A stretch of 6,687 nt of DNA from a bacterium (GCA_030609865.1 JAUWSZ010000146.1:1-6687); one strand, 5' to 3'. Shown: positions 1-5,697, counted from the first letter of the stretch. Notes: generated from the letters alone by a model not told the origin. Numbers and translations: made by a program.

Positions 1-576
1 ATCGTCGATGCGGACGGACAGGTTCTCGAAGAGAAGCGCCCGCGTGCAAAACAAGTCATCAGCCCTCAAACAGCCTATCTGATGACCAGTATGCTCGAGA
101 GCGTGGTGAAGGAGGGAACGGGAAGGGCCGTGCGGTCTCTCGGGGTTCCCTGCGCGGGAAAGACGGGCACCACGAACGAGTTCAAGGATGCATGGTTCAT
201 CGGGTATACGCCCGACAGGATCGCAGGGGTCTGGATGGGCCATGACCAGCCGAAGAACCTTGGGAAGCGGGAATCCGGGGGGAGAGTGGCCGCGCCGGTG
301 TGGCTGCACTACATGAAGAAGACCCTTCCAAAGGGATCAAGAAGGGGCTTTTCCATGCCTTCCGGGATCGTGTTCTCACGAATCGACACCAAGACCGGCC
401 TGTTGGCGACTCGCAGATCGAAGAAGACGCGTCTGGAGTGCTTCACGGAAGGAACCGAGCCCAGGGATTTTTCGCCGGAAGAGCGGGATCAGGACGAGGC
501 GGATTTCTTCAAGGAGGAGTTCGATCCGCTTGACTCTCTCCCCGTCGCGGCTGACTTGGATAGAGATCCCCTGTAG
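1..576 (+). CDS. Penicillin-binding protein 1A, C-terminal part (5' end outside window)
   Basis: This is the end of a bifunctional class A PBP, which polymerises and cross-links peptidoglycan at the outer face of the inner membrane. Frame 1 is open from the first base, giving 191 visible residues ending at a TAG stop. The transpeptidase KTG box is seen as KTGTT at visible residues 54-58 (bases 160-174). It is followed by the usual 'DAWFIGYTP...GVWMGHD' stretch and the conserved 'GGRVAAPVW' segment that closes the domain. The acidic tail after it (rich in D and E) is typical of proteobacterial PBP1A. The catalytic SxxK and SxN motifs and the glycosyltransferase domain lie upstream of the window. 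An ATG at base 82 is internal, not the start. The family assignment is firm; PBP1A rather than another class A PBP is inferred from the C-terminal sequence. Confidence 0.93.
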   Translation: MVDADGQVLEEKRPRAKQVISPQTAYLMTSMLESVVKEGTGRAVRSLGVPCAGKTGTTNEFKDAWFIGYTPDRIAGVWMGHDQPKNLGKRESGGRVAAPVWLHYMKKTLPKGSRRGFSMPSGIVFSRIDTKTGLLATRRSKKTRLECFTEGTEPRDFSPEERDQDEADFFKEEFDPLDSLPVAADLDRDPL

Positions 577-587
577 CGTAGGTGTTC

Positions 588-601
588 GCAGCCCAGGCTG
601 C
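588..601 (+). terminator. Short hairpin after the PBP gene, possible weak terminator
   Basis: GCAGC-CCAG-GCTGC forms a perfect 5-bp stem with a 4-base loop, 12 bases after the PBP stop codon. It is followed by ATCTCCCTTT, a pyrimidine-rich run rather than a clean U tract. The stem is short, so read-through into the downstream radical SAM gene is quite possible and the two genes may share a transcript. Confidence 0.25.
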
Positions 602-643
602 ATCTCCCTTTAACCTTTATCGATCGAGAGAGACAGAAGGGAC

Positions 644-1627
644 ATGGCAAGCAAACGAAGGATACAGGATACATTGAAGTTGCTCGTGACCGATGGATGC
701 AACCTTTCGTGCACTTACTGTGTGCCTGAGCTCCAGACAAAGAAATCGGCCAAGAGAAAAGGCTTGAAGCACACGGAGCTTCTTCGTCTGGTGAGGCCGC
801 TGATCGAGCAGGGCGTCACGAACATCGATTTCAGGGGTGGGGAGCCTCTCACCAAGAAATGGCTCTACCCCTTCCTGGAAGAACTGATTCGGATGCCCCA
901 GATCAAGCGTATCAGCCTCCTGACAAACGGTGTGGTCCTGAAGGATCACGCAGCCGATCTTCAACAGCTCGGCGTCCAGGAGCTCGGGATCCACGTGGAT
1001 TCCCTGGATTTCGAGAGATACATGAAGATCACCCGGGGGGATCACCTGTACAGGGTGTACGCCGGACTGCAGGAAGCGGAGCGGGTCGGGATCGCAAAGA
1101 TCAGGGTCTACGCCATGATCCTGCGAGGGCTGAATCACAAGGAGATCATCGATTTTGCTCTCCTGACCAAGGAAAACGCCTACGAGGTCGTCTTTCTGGA
1201 GTATTCCCCGTACGATGCGGATCAGGTCGGCGGCAAGTCACGCATCGAGCTGCATTACCCGCTCGCCAAGATCCGGGAGGAGATCGACAACTTCCAGAAG
1301 CTCCTGCCCGTCGAAGGCAACGCGAACCGGGAAGGGTTCTACAGGTTCGAAGACGGCAGGGGGGTGATCCGGTTCGTCAGCCCGGTGAAGGCCCACAAGT
1401 GCGTTCGCTGTACCCGCATCGTGCTGACCACGGAGGGGCTGCTCAGCCCCTGTTTCCTCACGGACAAGACCGTGGATATGCGCCCCTTGCTTGCGCTGAA
1501 GGAAGGGCAGGAATCGCCGGGCGTGATGGAAGCGCTTCGCAAGGTCGTCCGGTCTCGTCCCCGCAAGATCCCGAAGCTGGACAAGCCTTTTCGCAGCTGT
1601 ACGCAGTTTGCGTTCCTTGATGAGTAG
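644..1627 (+). CDS. MoaA-like radical SAM protein with a C-terminal auxiliary iron-sulfur site
   Basis: This 327-residue protein has the normal length and layout of the MoaA family (GTP 3',8-cyclase, first step of molybdopterin synthesis). The radical SAM cluster motif CxxxCxxC is at C19/C23/C26, inside 'TDGCNLSCTYCVPE'. The SAM-binding GGEP motif is at residues 65-68. The MoaA-type second [4Fe-4S] site is C253/C256/C270 (C-x2-C-x13-C). Two MoaA hallmarks are missing: the chain ends in FLDE instead of the C-terminal Gly-Gly, and of three arginines reported to hold the GTP triphosphate in S. aureus MoaA (R17, R266, R268, from memory) only the second appears kept (R258); the others are K12 and V260. 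No other molybdenum cofactor gene is nearby. I therefore call it MoaA-like with unknown substrate. The start is the ATG at 644, with AGAAGGG just upstream at unusually short spacing. Confidence 0.85.
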   Translation: MASKRRIQDTLKLLVTDGCNLSCTYCVPELQTKKSAKRKGLKHTELLRLVRPLIEQGVTNIDFRGGEPLTKKWLYPFLEELIRMPQIKRISLLTNGVVLKDHAADLQQLGVQELGIHVDSLDFERYMKITRGDHLYRVYAGLQEAERVGIAKIRVYAMILRGLNHKEIIDFALLTKENAYEVVFLEYSPYDADQVGGKSRIELHYPLAKIREEIDNFQKLLPVEGNANREGFYRFEDGRGVIRFVSPVKAHKCVRCTRIVLTTEGLLSPCFLTDKTVDMRPLLALKEGQESPGVMEALRKVVRSRPRKIPKLDKPFRSCTQFAFLDE

Positions 1628-1636
1628 GCCCGCCTG

Positions 1637-1815
1637 GGAGGCTGTCCGAGAATATCCTTCTACTGCGATTCCGACTGCATCCTGGCCTGCTGTGTCAGGA
1701 TCCACAAAACCGTCCTCGATGTGCAACGAGCACACCTGCGGCGATTTTGCGGACCCTTCCTTGCATCCCAGGCGCATTCGAAATCTCGTAACGAAGCTAT
1801 TCTCGGATAGCCTCC
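1637..1815. mobile_element. 179-bp fold-back (MITE-like) element between convergent genes
   Basis: The ends are 18-bp inverted repeats, 1637-1654 and 1798-1815, matching at 17 of 18 positions (GGAGGCTGTCCGAGAATA against its complement). Further inverted matches nest on nearly the same centre (about 1726-1727): 1657-1660 with 1793-1796; 1664-1680 with 1772-1788 (11 of 17 Watson-Crick); 1681-1685 with 1768-1772; 1698-1712 with 1742-1756 (12 of 15); and an apical TGTGC/GCACA stem at 1720-1724 and 1730-1734 around the loop AACGA. The whole unit is therefore one long imperfect hairpin. It has no credible ORF and no transposase, and I see no clear target-site duplication. A non-autonomous element mobilised in trans is the likeliest identity. 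At this position it could also end transcripts from both sides. The fold is seen directly; mobility is inferred. Confidence 0.7.
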
Positions 1816-2624
1816 TAGAGATCCGATTTCTTCGGGATCTTGTGGGAGCAAGGGACCTTTGTCTGGCACATACCGCAGCCGCCCACGAAGACGTTGAACT
1901 TGGGCCCGTGTTCCGGCACCACCTTGTTGAGGAGAAAGTCCAGGCATTTCATGTGGTCTTTCTTCTCCGGGGTGATCGCGCCGGCCGGGCATCGCTCGAT
2001 GCAAAGGCCGCAGGTTCCCTTTTCATCGTGGAGGCAGTTATCCCTCAGTCCGAGCGTGCGGGGCGTGGGCTCGATCTCGAGATCCGTCACAACGGTGCCA
2101 TAGCGCCCTGCGCATCCTTTCTCGGAGATGAGCGCGTAGGAAAGGCAGAACGTCCCCAGACCGGCTACGTAGGCGGAGTGGCGCTCCGACCAGTTGCTTG
2201 AGGCGAGCTGCATGTCGAACGCGTCCGAGCGTACCGGAGCGACTGCCTCGTGTCCTTTGCTCCGGAGGGTCTCGGCCAGATGGTCCCGGAGCGCCTCGTT
2301 GAATACTTCGCCATGATGGCGTGCGAGATACCACTCCGTGGAAGACATTCCCTCCGTATAGTTCGACTTCACCACCTCCGGGGTAAAGGGCAGGAAGGTT
2401 GCGATCACCGTCCTGGCCCCCTCGACCCAATCCTGCGGCATCCGATGATGGGGTCCGATGACCTCATCTCGTTTCAGGTCGGCATACAACGGGTCCTGCG
2501 CCGAGGCGAAGCCCACGAGAGGGCTGTCGTAGATTCTCATGCCGCCGCATTCGGGTATCGAGTTTCCTTCCGCCTCATCGACGAATGATTCGATCGTGCT
2601 GATGATCTCTTCGCGTACGGTCAT
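1815..2624 (-). CDS. QueG-like (epoxyqueuosine reductase-related) iron-sulfur protein
   Basis: The protein has 269 residues. The middle segment 'WSERHSAYVAGLGTF' (residues 145-159), continuing to 'RYGTVVTDLE' (174-183), is the signature of the QueG/reductive dehalogenase-like cobalamin fold. An [4Fe-4S] ferredoxin motif follows: C205-x2-C208-x3-C212-P, with C197 just before it. A second cysteine set is C227, C250, C253 and C259, where the usual CxxCxxxCP is replaced by C-x2-C-x5-C ('CGMCQTKVPC'). It is shorter than true QueG and lacks that protein's typical C-terminal extension, so it probably belongs to the short QueG-like family of strict anaerobes, whose substrate is not known to me. The ATG at 2622-2624 has a strong AGGAGG site (2630-2635) six bases upstream. 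The stop codon overlaps the tip of the fold-back element, so the extreme C-terminus may have been reshaped by insertion. The gene is divergent from the GNAT gene. Confidence 0.82.
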   Translation of the reverse strand: MTVREEIISTIESFVDEAEGNSIPECGGMRIYDSPLVGFASAQDPLYADLKRDEVIGPHHRMPQDWVEGARTVIATFLPFTPEVVKSNYTEGMSSTEWYLARHHGEVFNEALRDHLAETLRSKGHEAVAPVRSDAFDMQLASSNWSERHSAYVAGLGTFCLSYALISEKGCAGRYGTVVTDLEIEPTPRTLGLRDNCLHDEKGTCGLCIERCPAGAITPEKKDHMKCLDFLLNKVVPEHGPKFNVFVGGCGMCQTKVPCSHKIPKKSDL

Positions 2625-2761
2625 TTTAACCTCCTCGCGCTTCGTTTTCTTCCGTCCCCCGATTCATCCGCCTTCGCAGGGGACTATGGCCTTGCCTGTG
2701 GGCTCCATCGTAGCGCATCGAGGCCCTTACTTCCAGATCATTGTCCAGGCCGCCGTACTAT

Positions 2762-2791
2762 TTGACACATACGTTTCATCCCTCGTATTGT
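2762..2791 (+). promoter_or_regulatory. Sigma70-like promoter for the GNAT gene
   Basis: A perfect TTGACA (2762-2767) is followed after 18 bp by TATTGT (2786-2791, 4 of 6 to consensus). The predicted transcription start near 2798 leaves a 5' leader of about 46 bases before the ATG at 2844. This supports that ATG over the in-frame GTG at 2790, which would lie inside the -10 box. A second TTGACA at 2800-2805 has no matching -10. Confidence 0.5.
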
Positions 2792-2843
2792 GAGTCCCCT
2801 TGACAAGAAGAGAGGAAGAAGAGCAAAGGAATCGGGGGGGCCG

Positions 2844-3971
2844 ATGCAGATTGACGTGAAGCGAGTCGAGGGCTCGAAAAGCAAGTATTTTAAGGACTTC
2901 TATCTTCTTCCATCCTTGGTTCACGCAGGAAATGACAACTGGGTGCCCTGGTTTGTTGGGGATATGAAAGAGTTGGTTGACAAGAAACATCCGCTTTTCG
3001 AACACACCTCGGGGGAGTTCCTCGTGGCCACCCGGGACGACAAGGTTGTGGGCCGGATCTTCGTTTTCGAGAACGCGCGGTACAACCAGACCCACGAGAT
3101 GAAGAGTGCTCATTTCTACTTCTTCGATTCGGTCGATAGCCGTGAGGTTGCCGACCGCCTTCTCCAGGCGGCTGTGGACTGGGCAAAAGGGAGGAGCCTC
3201 GAGCTTCTGTTCGGCCCCATGGGGTTGGGGGGCGTAACGGGCGGCGGCCTGCTCATCGAGGGCTACGAGCATCGTGCCGCCATGACCATGATGATGTACG
3301 ACCAACCCTACTATCGTAAGTTGATCGAGGAATTCGGGTTCGCGAAGTATATCGATAACTATTCCTTCTACCTGCCCACCACGGCCCGGCTTCCGTCCGC
3401 CCTCAGAGAACCGGCGGATGCACTCTTACGGGAAGGCAAGTTCCGGGTATTGGAGTTTCGTTCCAAAAGAGAGTTCGCCAAGGTTGCCGATGATGTGGGG
3501 GACGTCTTCATCGCAACCCTGGGTGACCATGCGGGCAACTACTTCCTTTCCGAGGGCGAGCTTGCCCGCTTGAAGAAGAGCCTGATTCGAGTCGCCAATC
3601 CGGAGTTGATCAAGGTCATCGCTTATGAGCAGAAGGTCGTTGGATTCCTTCTTTGTTTTCATGATCTGTCGGCAGCGATCCAGAAGAGCAAAGGGAGACT
3701 GAATCCGCTGAGCATGTACCGCTTGATGAGGGAATACAAGAAATCGGATTGGCTTCTCATCAACGGCCTGGGGATCCTGCCGGAGCACCAGGGCAGCGGC
3801 GCAAACATTCTGCTCTATGCCGAGGTGGAGAACGTCATTCGGAAGTACACGCAATTCAAGCATCTCGAAATGGTGCAAATCCAGGAAACGACCGCCAAAA
3901 TGCTGAGCAACGTGGAGACCCTGAAGGGCAAAACCCACAAGATCCACCGAATGTATCAAATGCAACTGTAA
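2844..3971 (+). CDS. YghO-like two-domain GNAT-fold acyltransferase
   Basis: From the ATG at 2844 the protein has 375 residues and appears soluble, with no signal peptide or membrane segment. The N-terminal half carries the family pattern 'GPM' (residues 124-126), then 'GLLIEGYEH', then 'MTMMMYDQPYY' (147-157), characteristic of the YghO-type GNAT superfamily (acyl-CoA or acyl-ACP dependent N-acyltransferases). The C-terminal half ends in a second GNAT-like segment with an acyl-CoA loop 'ILPEHQGSGANILL' (Q316 near its middle). As I recall, some relatives act as bacterial ceramide synthases, but no serine palmitoyltransferase or other sphingolipid gene is visible, so the substrate stays open. 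An in-frame GTG at 2790 would add 18 basic residues, but it overlaps the predicted -10 box. Weak ribosome sites precede the ATG: AAGGA at 2826-2830 (far) and a run of seven G at 2834-2840 (close). Confidence 0.8.
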   Translation: MQIDVKRVEGSKSKYFKDFYLLPSLVHAGNDNWVPWFVGDMKELVDKKHPLFEHTSGEFLVATRDDKVVGRIFVFENARYNQTHEMKSAHFYFFDSVDSREVADRLLQAAVDWAKGRSLELLFGPMGLGGVTGGGLLIEGYEHRAAMTMMMYDQPYYRKLIEEFGFAKYIDNYSFYLPTTARLPSALREPADALLREGKFRVLEFRSKREFAKVADDVGDVFIATLGDHAGNYFLSEGELARLKKSLIRVANPELIKVIAYEQKVVGFLLCFHDLSAAIQKSKGRLNPLSMYRLMREYKKSDWLLINGLGILPEHQGSGANILLYAEVENVIRKYTQFKHLEMVQIQETTAKMLSNVETLKGKTHKIHRMYQMQL

Positions 3972-3981
3972 CGAGTTACAG
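3966..3981. terminator. Perfect short palindrome over the GNAT stop codon
   Basis: CTGTAAC-GA-GTTACAG pairs over all seven positions per arm and contains the TAA stop codon (3969-3971). As RNA it gives a 6-bp stem with a CGAG tetraloop. No T tract follows (GAAGAAGCGC), so intrinsic termination is doubtful. A protein-binding site or an mRNA 3'-end stabiliser is equally possible. Confidence 0.25.
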
Positions 3982-4009
3982 AAGAAGCGCTGACGATCCC
4001 TCCAGATTG

Positions 4010-4039
4010 TTGACAAATTTATCTTTCATGAGAGATAAT
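4010..4039 (+). promoter_or_regulatory. Strong sigma70-like promoter of the NifX-like/IscU-like/FmdB operon
   Basis: A perfect TTGACA (4010-4015) is followed after 18 bp by GATAAT (4034-4039, 5 of 6 to consensus). The predicted start near 4046 leaves a leader of about 42 bases before the GTG at 4088. The AT-rich core stands out from the GC-rich surroundings. It is the best promoter match in the window and sits just upstream of the first operon gene. Confidence 0.65.
4019..4038. promoter_or_regulatory. 20-bp palindromic operator candidate between -35 and -10
   Basis: The half-sites TTATCT (4019-4024) and AGATAA (4033-4038) flank a central TCATGA (4026-4031). Nine of the ten base pairs of the dyad are complementary; only 4025/4032 fails. 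The site fills the spacer and overlaps the -10 box, the usual place for a repressor. It does not look like the Fur, FNR, Rex or IscR consensus sites as I remember them, so the regulator is unknown. Confidence 0.5.
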
Positions 4040-4087
4040 AAAAGATTGCGTAACCGCCTCTAACCCCACCACTCGAGGAACCTAGAA

Positions 4088-4468
4088 GTGAAGATCGCCT
4101 TTCCTTCCCAGGATGACAAGGGCGCGGAGAGCGCCGTTTACAGCCACTTCGGATCGGCCGGTTTCTTCGTCATCGTGGAAAGCGAAGACGGTACGATGGA
4201 GACGGCCGTCAACCAGGATCGAGAACACATGCACGGCCATTGTCAGCCCTTGAAGGCCCTGGGCGGAGCGACAGTGGATGCCGTTGTGGTGGGGGGTATC
4301 GGCGCCGGGGCTCTGCGGGGACTTCTGGCGGGCGGCATCAAGGTCTACCGTGGCGTAGAAGGCACGGTGGAGGAAAACCTGCAGTTGATCAAGGCCGGCC
4401 GTCTTCCTGAGTTTACGTTCGACCAGACCTGCGCCGGGCACGGCCAGAGCGGTGGGTGCAGCCACTAG
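4088..4468 (+). CDS. NifX/NafY-like iron-molybdenum cluster-binding family protein
   Basis: This 126-residue single-domain protein belongs to the dinitrogenase iron-molybdenum cofactor biosynthesis family (NifX/NafY, also the C-terminal part of NifB). Members carry Fe-S or FeMo-co precursor clusters in the cytoplasm, and many are found outside nitrogen fixation. Visible hallmarks are the start 'MKIAFPSQDD', 'SHFGSAGFF' (residues 19-27), the 'HGHC' cluster-ligand region (49-52) and 'VVVGGIGAGALRGLLAGGIKVY' in the Rossmann-like half. The tail has two more cysteines (C115, C124) within a Gly/His-rich end. Translation starts at GTG (4088) with GAGGA (4075-4079) eight bases upstream. The next gene begins 12 bases after the stop. 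No nif structural or assembly genes are visible, so a role in nitrogenase is not supported; general cluster handling is the likelier role. Confidence 0.88.
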   Translation: MKIAFPSQDDKGAESAVYSHFGSAGFFVIVESEDGTMETAVNQDREHMHGHCQPLKALGGATVDAVVVGGIGAGALRGLLAGGIKVYRGVEGTVEENLQLIKAGRLPEFTFDQTCAGHGQSGGCSH

Positions 4469-4480
4469 AGAGGATCAGAG

Positions 4481-4945
4481 ATGAAACAAGCTGATGCTTC
4501 TGTTGTTGAGGACAAGGGTTCTGTCCGGGAGATGCTTTCCGGGTCCGGGTATTCCGAGAAGGCGATCGACTACTACCTCGAGCAGGCGAATATGGGCAGC
4601 CTGAGCGACGCGGACCAGGTCAGCGAGTTGACCGGGCCGTGCGGCGACACGATGAAGGTCTATCTCAAGCTGGAAGAGGGGCAAATCAAAGACGCCAAGA
4701 TTCAGGTTATGGGTTGCCCCGGCGCCGTTGCGTCCGCCATGGTGGCGATGGATCTGGCAAAGGGCAGGACGGTGGAGGAGGCCTTGGAGATCAAGGACCG
4801 GGATATCGTTCGCATCCTGGAGGAACTTCCCGAACAGAAAGTTCATTGTGTACGGCTTGCCGTGAAGGCCCTGGAAAAGGCCCTGAACGAGTATGCCGGC
4901 GACAACAACGCCAAAGATACGGAGGAACACCATGCCACTGTATGA
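4481..4945 (+). CDS. IscU/NifU-N-like iron-sulfur cluster assembly scaffold
   Basis: This 154-residue protein has the IscU/NifU N-terminal fold, on which new [2Fe-2S] or [4Fe-4S] clusters are built. The three scaffold cysteines are present: C54 in 'GPCGD' with the conserved D56, C79 in 'GCPGAVAS', and C123 in 'HCVRLA' preceded by H122. An N-terminal extension of about 35 residues precedes the usual domain and reads like a short helical module ('VREMLSGSGYSEKAIDYYLEQANMG'). This suggests a specialised scaffold rather than housekeeping IscU. No cysteine desulfurase gene is adjacent. GAGAGGA (4468-4474) is six bases before the ATG. The 3' end overlaps the FmdB gene by 14 bases, so the two are translationally linked. 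Confidence 0.88.
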   Translation: MKQADASVVEDKGSVREMLSGSGYSEKAIDYYLEQANMGSLSDADQVSELTGPCGDTMKVYLKLEEGQIKDAKIQVMGCPGAVASAMVAMDLAKGRTVEEALEIKDRDIVRILEELPEQKVHCVRLAVKALEKALNEYAGDNNAKDTEEHHATV

Positions 4946-5183
4946 ATATCTTTGTCAGGACTGTGGACAGCTGAGTGAAATCCTTGTTTCCGGCTCGGCA
5001 AACCAACCCCTGTGTCAGGCCTGCGGCAGCGCCAGCCTGAAGAAGCTGCTTTCCGCCCACGCCTCCCCGTCCGTGGGTTCGAGGGACCGCCTCCCCGGAC
5101 CCGGGGACACCGCCTGTTGCGGTTCTGCGCCCGGGCAGGCTGCCGGTTGCGCAGGGCCGGGAAGTTGCTGCGGCAAGAACTAA
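4932..5183 (+). CDS. FmdB-family small zinc ribbon protein
   Basis: This 83-residue protein begins 'MPLYEYLCQDCG', the classic FmdB/CxxC_CXXC_SSSS opening. Two knuckles, C8-x2-C11 and C28-x2-C31, would bind one zinc. The C-terminal half is low-complexity (Gly, Ala, Pro, Ser) and unusually cysteine-rich, with two CC pairs and a further single Cys, which may bind another metal. The family was named for a proposed regulator of a formamidase/amidase operon, but its general role is unknown. The start is the ATG at 4932, with GGAGGA (4921-4926) five bases upstream; a longer reading from 4893 would lie inside the scaffold gene and is rejected. It is the last gene of the three-gene operon and overlaps the scaffold gene in another frame. 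Confidence 0.85.
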   Translation: MPLYEYLCQDCGQLSEILVSGSANQPLCQACGSASLKKLLSAHASPSVGSRDRLPGPGDTACCGSAPGQAAGCAGPGSCCGKN

Positions 5184-5184
5184 C

Positions 5185-5198
5185 GCGGCTTGCGCCGC
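5185..5198 (+). terminator. Hairpin just after the FmdB operon
   Basis: GCGGC-TTGC-GCCGC is a perfect 5-bp GC stem with a 4-base loop, one base after the TAA stop. No U tract follows (AAGGTGAAAG), so it would be a weak or factor-dependent terminator, or a 3'-end stabiliser for the operon mRNA. Confidence 0.35.
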
Positions 5199-5241
5199 AA
5201 GGTGAAAGTCGAAAGGGTCAAGGCGAAAGAGGAAAAAGCCT

Positions 5242-5349
5242 TTAGCTGTTAGCTTTTAGCCATTAGCCCACCTCCCCTCCTTCTCAGGCATCCTCGTGGG
5301 GGTAGCGGCTGGGAGCTAACGCCTAATAGCTAACAGTCAATAGCCAAAA
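5242..5349. repeat. Inverted heptanucleotide repeat arrays (TTAGCNN)
   Basis: Four direct TTAGCNN units start at 5242, 5249, 5256 and 5263, exactly seven bases apart. About 45 bases further on, the complementary form (GCTAANN and variants) runs at 5315, 5322, 5329, 5336 and 5343, also with a strict 7-bp period. The arms 5246-5267 and 5315-5336 are inverted copies with 19 of 22 positions matching, so the region can fold into a long stem with a 47-base loop. No protein frame explains this. Confidence 0.7.
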
Positions 5350-5353
5350 ATCG

Positions 5354-5657
5354 GGGGTCAGGCCCCGCCTCCATCCTGCCAGCATGACCTTCCCGCAACA
5401 TCTACTGAAAGACTCTGATTTAGCTAAGTACTCATGCTCACAAATGCGGCCGCGCAATATGCGGACATTGCGAGGGAGCAAGAGCGACCGCGGCAATCTC
5501 CGTGCTCCGTATTCTTTTCGCAGCGAAGCCGGGGGACAAGCCGCGTCGCAGCAGCGCATCACAGTCTCCGCTCCGCTTCGATTTCCTGGGCCGATGCTCC
5601 TCGCAATATCCAGGGAATAGCATCCTTCAGGGGTCGATGTGCGCGGGGCCTGACCCC
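5354..5657. repeat. Exact 15-bp inverted repeat pair flanking about 270 bp
   Basis: GGGGTCAGGCCCCGC at 5354-5368 is repeated exactly in inverted orientation at 5643-5657. Each arm can also fold alone (GGGG-TCAGG-CCCC), a REP-like property. The GGGGTCAGG core resembles, from memory, repeats scattered near REP-associated (Y1) transposases in deltaproteobacteria; no transposase is present here. The enclosed 274 bp have no coding signal. Confidence 0.55.
5463..5611. repeat. BIME-like block with inverted 'attgcgag' repeats
   Basis: The arm at 5463-5480 (GGACATTGCGAGGGAGCA) returns inverted at 5595-5611 with one substitution and one missing base. Between them, 5467-5500 is itself an imperfect dyad (ATTGCGAGG...CGGCAATCTC), the style of the dispersed 'ATTGCGAG...GCAATCTC' palindromes I recall from many environmental bacterial genomes. 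It probably consists of decayed copies of such a repeat. Confidence 0.45.
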
Positions 5658-5668
5658 TGGTCCCTTTC

Positions 5669-5697
5669 TTGACACGCTGTTTCCCGGGTGCAATAGT
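5669..5697 (+). promoter_or_regulatory. Sigma70-like promoter for the NFACT-R gene
   Basis: A perfect TTGACA (5669-5674) is followed after 17 bp by AATAGT (5692-5697, 4 of 6 to consensus). The predicted transcription start is near 5704, only about five bases before the ATG at 5709, so the mRNA would be almost leaderless. Confidence 0.4.

Noticed and set aside
1608..2201. Long plus-strand frame across the convergent gene junction
   Set aside because: It crosses the fold-back element and runs antisense to the QueG-like gene; its translation resembles no known family and it has no ribosome site.
2790..2843. GTG start adding 18 residues to the GNAT protein
   Set aside because: The GTG overlaps the predicted -10 box, the added residues are basic low-complexity sequence, and family similarity begins after the ATG at 2844.
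4082..4465. Minus-strand frame opposite the NifX-like gene
   Set aside because: It is a mirror of a clearly conserved plus-strand gene and lacks any recognisable domain.
4893..4931. Earlier ATG for the FmdB gene
   Set aside because: The extension lies inside the scaffold gene, and the family always begins MPxYEYxC, which matches the ATG at 4932 with its strong ribosome site.
5242..5349. Heptad arrays as a CRISPR array
   Set aside because: The units are 7 bp with no spacers, and the two halves are inverted; there are no cas genes.
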